The position numbers and the translations under genes are program-made. Under the pieces are notes generated by a model. It did no database searches, had not been told where the DNA came from, and worked only from the letters and a program-made list of their open reading frames with translations. This document shows, piece by piece, positions 61,198 to 64,000 of a stretch of DNA of 64,000 bases; the first letter of the stretch is position 1, and every line of letters starts with the position of its first letter. The DNA comes from Clostridium neonatale (GTDB taxonomy: Bacteria > Bacillota > Clostridia > Clostridiales > Clostridiaceae). The stretch lies in assembly GCF_001458595.1 (NCBI RefSeq), contig NZ_LN890328.1:1667372-1731371 (forward strand), in the 5' to 3' direction.

Positions 61198-61720
61198 TTA
61201 ATTATTTTGAACTCTCCTAAGCATATTTATTTCCTTTTCTGTAAGTCCTGTAAGATTGCTTATTGCTTCGTTATCTAGTCCCATTTTGATTGCTTTTATT
61301 GCTGTATCTGTTGCTTGTTCTTCTCTTCCCTTTTTGATTCCATCTTCAACTAGCATTTCTCCAAGCTTTGTCATACTTATCTCCTCCTTTACTTTTTCCA
61401 AATCTTTTCCGTCCAAAAACTTGTCTGCAAATGCATATAGCATTGATTCAACATCATATCTATATTGATTATCTATTTTCTTTACAAGTCTTATAGATTT
61501 TATTATCTTATCAAGTTTGCTTAGCTTTCCACTCATTATAGGTGTAAATGTTAATGCAATCAAATCTTGCTTTGTTACCTCAACATTATCATTTATTTTT
61601 TCTTCAACTTCTTTAATTACAATATCACCATCTCTATCATACATTGATATTGTTTTTACATTATATTGATTTATTCCTGTTTCTAATACTGCCTTTGCAT
61701 TTTGAATTCCATTAGAATAT
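61198..61720 (-). pseudogene. C-terminal part of an Rpn/PD-(D/E)XK transposase-like nuclease
   Basis: From about 61720 the frame reads YVVYSNGIQNAKAVLETGIN, then MYDRDGDIVIKEVEEKINDN and the charged end KGREEQATDTAIKAIKMGLD, the usual C-terminal layout of the Rpn/PDDEXK_2 family. The N-terminal nuclease core with its catalytic residues is missing, and an internal ATG (61644) opens only 148 residues. Non-functional. Confidence 0.65.
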
Positions 61721-61845
61721 ACAACATAATAATATTATATTTATTAAATATCTCTAATGCTTCACTACTAGTTATATGGTGATTATATGCAAATCCTTCA
61801 ACTGCTTCTATTATCAATAAATTCATATCATTTTCTAAGCTTGTC
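61721..61845 (-). pseudogene. start of an unidentified small protein fused to the nuclease remnant
   Basis: From a TTG at 61845 with AGGTG upstream, the frame reads LENDMNLLIIEAVEGFAYNH and HITSSEALEIFNKYN (DUF3791-like in style), then loses frame into the nuclease remnant. It looks like a gene truncated by a recombination event. Confidence 0.4.
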
Positions 61846-62015
61846 AAATTACATTCACCTCTCTATTTCTTCAATTTACTATCTATATTATATCCAATAA
61901 AATTAACTTAATAAAGAATATCTTCTTAATCAACTCTGGAATCTTAATAAATAAGAATTCTGCTAAACTTACTCAAAGAGTTGTTACTAAGTATGAAGTT
62001 ACTTAGTTTAAACAT

Positions 62016-62048
62016 GAAAAAAGCTGTCATTTTTATGGCAGCTTTTTT
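62016..62048. terminator. terminator of the acyl-ACP thioesterase gene
   Basis: AAAAAAGCTGTCAT and ATGGCAGCTTTTTT form a strong stem with A/T-runs on both sides, about 100 bases after the thioesterase stop codon. Confidence 0.7.
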
Positions 62049-62148
62049 AATCCAATAATCTAAGGTTTATCATTTGTTAAATGAAACAAATTAGAATTTA
62101 TAAGTACAACATCCACATTAGTAAATATGTAACATTCGCTTGTAATAA

Positions 62149-62862
62149 CTAAAACAATTCTATTATTGCATTTATCTTGTCTTTGCTTTTTACTGTAATA
62201 ATATGTTTATCTGCATATTCTGAATAATAGCATTTAATATTTTCTCCATATACTATTTCTTTTTTATATACAATCCTCACATTATCGAATATTTTATTTT
62301 TATAAATATCCTGTGGTAGAATTTCATATGCCATATCAAGATAGCTTAAGTTATGCATATGATTATTCATATCAATATCTCTTCTCTGAACAGAATATTC
62401 TTTTTCAAAAATATAATCTTCATATTTAATCTCTTCAATTTCTTCAGAAAATACCATTTTATCATTTTCTGACTCATATAAATCTGCAATATCTTCTGTA
62501 AGTCTTATAGGTCTTCTTCTTATTGTATCAATAAAAAGCCATCTTGATGTTCCTATTACAATTACATTTCCGTCTTTATCCCTAAGCTGAAAATCACGAT
62601 AAGCACATAGTCTTTCTATTTTTCTTGACCATGTTTCTGCTTTGATCTCTTCATTATATTCAGGTCTTTTTATAACCTTCATCTTCCAGTCCAAAAGCAT
62701 CCATACTCTTTTTTTGCTTTCAATTTCAAAAACTCCATATCCTACAGATGCTGAATGAAGTCCTCCTACATCTTCCATTATTGCAAGAAGTGCTTTATTA
62801 GTTGCTTTGTTATTAACTCCTATATCTTCTAAACCAATTTTGTAACTACTACTATATATCAT
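62149..62862 (-). CDS. acyl-ACP thioesterase (FatA/FatB type)
   Basis: A 237-residue double hot-dog thioesterase. The N-terminal hot-dog has YKIGLEDIGVNNKATNKALL and WMLLDWKMKVIKRPEY. The second has VQRRDIDMNNHMHNLSYLDM, with the Asn/His pair of the catalytic site. It releases free fatty acids from acyl-carrier protein. Length is normal for bacterial forms. AAAGGTG precedes the ATG. Monocistronic. Confidence 0.9.
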   Translation of the reverse strand: MIYSSSYKIGLEDIGVNNKATNKALLAIMEDVGGLHSASVGYGVFEIESKKRVWMLLDWKMKVIKRPEYNEEIKAETWSRKIERLCAYRDFQLRDKDGNVIVIGTSRWLFIDTIRRRPIRLTEDIADLYESENDKMVFSEEIEEIKYEDYIFEKEYSVQRRDIDMNNHMHNLSYLDMAYEILPQDIYKNKIFDNVRIVYKKEIVYGENIKCYYSEYADKHIITVKSKDKINAIIELF

Positions 62863-63089
62863 AAATTTTTCACCTTTCTATTGCATTCATATGATTCTAT
62901 AAACCAAATGACATTTTATCTCTATATGCAATTTTACCATATGAATTATAATTTCCCAAATAGAAAGGATATATCTTATTTATCTATAATTCCAAATTAT
63001 AGGATTTGCAGAGCATAATTGACAATAAAATTTATGTAATCTACAATATACTTAACTATTTAAAATAAATATAAAGAAGGTTGTTAAAA

Positions 63090-63386
63090 ATGAAATATTT
63101 TATAGTTGAAGGTATAATAAAAAATTCTGATTTAAGTAATGAAACTATAATGAAAGAACATATGGCTTATTCTCAAAAAGCAATGGATGAAGGATTAATA
63201 CTAATGTCTGGACTAAAAGCTGATATAAGTGGTGGACTATTTATTATGAAATCAGAGTCTCTTGAAAGCGTAGAAAATTATCTAGCTAATGAACCATTAA
63301 AAGTTCATAATTTACAGGACTACAAAGTTACTGAATTTTCACCTCACTACTTTAATGAATCTCCAAATGTATGGTTTAATAAGTAG
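63090..63386 (+). CDS. YciI-like protein
   Basis: A 98-residue dimeric alpha-beta barrel protein (KYFIVEGIIKNSDLSNETIM, EHMAYSQKAMDEGLILMSGL, LANEPLKVHNLQDYKV). The family includes dehydratase-like and transcription-linked proteins, with an active-site His in the KEHM segment. Function here unknown. The ATG at 63090 follows AAGAAGG. Confidence 0.8.
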   Translation: MKYFIVEGIIKNSDLSNETIMKEHMAYSQKAMDEGLILMSGLKADISGGLFIMKSESLESVENYLANEPLKVHNLQDYKVTEFSPHYFNESPNVWFNK

Positions 63387-63450
63387 TTAAAAATCTAATA
63401 CAGTTTATGTACTTGTAGAAACAATAGCATATAATTTCCAAAGTAACACT

Positions 63451-63738
63451 ATGAGTTTTAAACTACCTAAAAAAACTCCAGAAGGATATAAATGGTTTAT
63501 TCATATAAGTGGACATGAACAAAGAACAGATTGACCAGTAATTTTTCATGCATTTGAAGATGAAACTTATAATTATAATTGGGAAAATGGAAAGACTTAT
63601 AATTATGAATTTAAAGATAATCCACTGATTAATACTGGTTTTGAAATTGGACTTATGAATATAAAAACACAGCAAATTGAAAATAAAATTTCTGTAATAT
63701 TAAATAGTGATGGAAGAAGGTGTAAATATGGACAGTAG
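63451..63738 (+). pseudogene. small gene with an in-frame TGA
   Basis: The frame reads MSFKLPKKTPEGYKWFIHIS and GHEQRTD, then TGA (63532-63534), then PVIFHAFEDETYNYN and onward to about 63738. Codon use continues unchanged past the TGA, suggesting a recent nonsense mutation or sequencing error. I recognise no family. The first 28 codons alone are not a likely product. Confidence 0.5.
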
Positions 63739-63773
63739 ATAGATTTATTTTTATGCAAAACTATTTACTGTCC
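63730..63773 (+). terminator. 44-bp hairpin repeat, copy 3 (terminator-like)
   Basis: Same stem GGACAGTAGATAG / CTATTTACTGTCC and T-tail as at 50034 and 51498. It overlaps the end of the decayed gene. Confidence 0.75.
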
Positions 63774-63778
63774 TATTT

Positions 63779-64000
63779 TTATGTGCATTTTTATTTATAA
63801 TATAGAAATTATATTTATTTATAAATAATCAGTACTATATATAATTTAATATTTTGTGATTAATTCCATTACTAATTTAAAATACAAAAGCCCACATAGA
63901 AATTATCTACTTATTCTATATTTCGTACTTTTTTCATTTTTTCACATGATATATTATTACTTTTTTACCAAACCATTTTACCAGTTTTATCTAATTTATA
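63779..64000. other. AT-rich end of the window
   Basis: No credible gene or hairpin seen. Confidence 0.4.

Overview
The window looks like chromosome from a low-GC, anaerobic cluster I Clostridium, plausibly of the C. beijerinckii / C. butyricum group. The evidence is the very AT-rich intergenic DNA, strong AGGAGG ribosome sites, occasional TTG starts, and typical clostridial families (iron alcohol dehydrogenases, EFR1 ferredoxin-flavodoxin, CarD, many PTS and MFS sugar genes). The species cannot be proven from the sequence alone. No rRNA, tRNA or CRISPR array was seen.

Layout. 1-9 kb: a partial HAD phosphatase, a membrane-protein/XRE operon, CarD, an alcohol dehydrogenase, a GNAT enzyme, an EFR1 protein and a TetR regulator with its operator. 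9.3-13 kb: a mannose-family PTS operon (manXYZ, manO). 15.8-31.9 kb: a reductive pyrimidine degradation cluster. It holds an NMT1-type ABC importer, PreA, dihydropyrimidinase, a degenerate carbamoylase paralogue, an intact carbamoylase, a class III aminotransferase, an iron alcohol dehydrogenase and a PucR regulator. The inferred route is uracil to dihydrouracil to N-carbamoyl-beta-alanine to beta-alanine to malonate semialdehyde to 3-hydroxypropionate. A UraA-type permease sits at 46.4-47.7 kb. 32-37 kb: miscellaneous enzymes, an AraC regulator, a class V aminotransferase and an ECF S component. 37-46 kb: a YczE protein and Crp/Fnr regulator flanking a perfect palindrome, two dead transposases, and a rhamnoside-type glycoside operon with an AraC activator. 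48-50 kb: small DUF1659/DUF2922/YvrJ genes. 51.5-56.6 kb: a beta-glucoside PTS/GH1/RpiR operon. 56.9-59.8 kb: an OLD-like ATPase-TOPRIM plus HNH pair, a candidate anti-phage system. 60-62 kb: gene debris and extreme hairpins. 62-64 kb: acyl-ACP thioesterase, YciI and a decayed gene.

The non-coding DNA is the most unusual part. (1) A composite element of two long palindromes separated by an AT-rich spacer occurs three times (2.8-3.6, 13.4-15.7 and 26.5-28.9 kb). (2) In two of these, an identical IS110-family element sits at the same point of the second palindrome. The RNA region upstream of its transposase contains short stretches matching both the palindrome target and the element's own ends, which is the layout expected of an IS110 bridge RNA. 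The third, empty palindrome differs exactly where the RNA would pair. (3) A ~75-bp two-hairpin repeat occurs seven times, always in sense orientation ahead of a downstream gene. (4) The aminotransferase and carbamoylase promoters share a palindromic operator, identical spacing and a conserved terminator-like leader hairpin. (5) A ~180-bp conserved element occurs twice.
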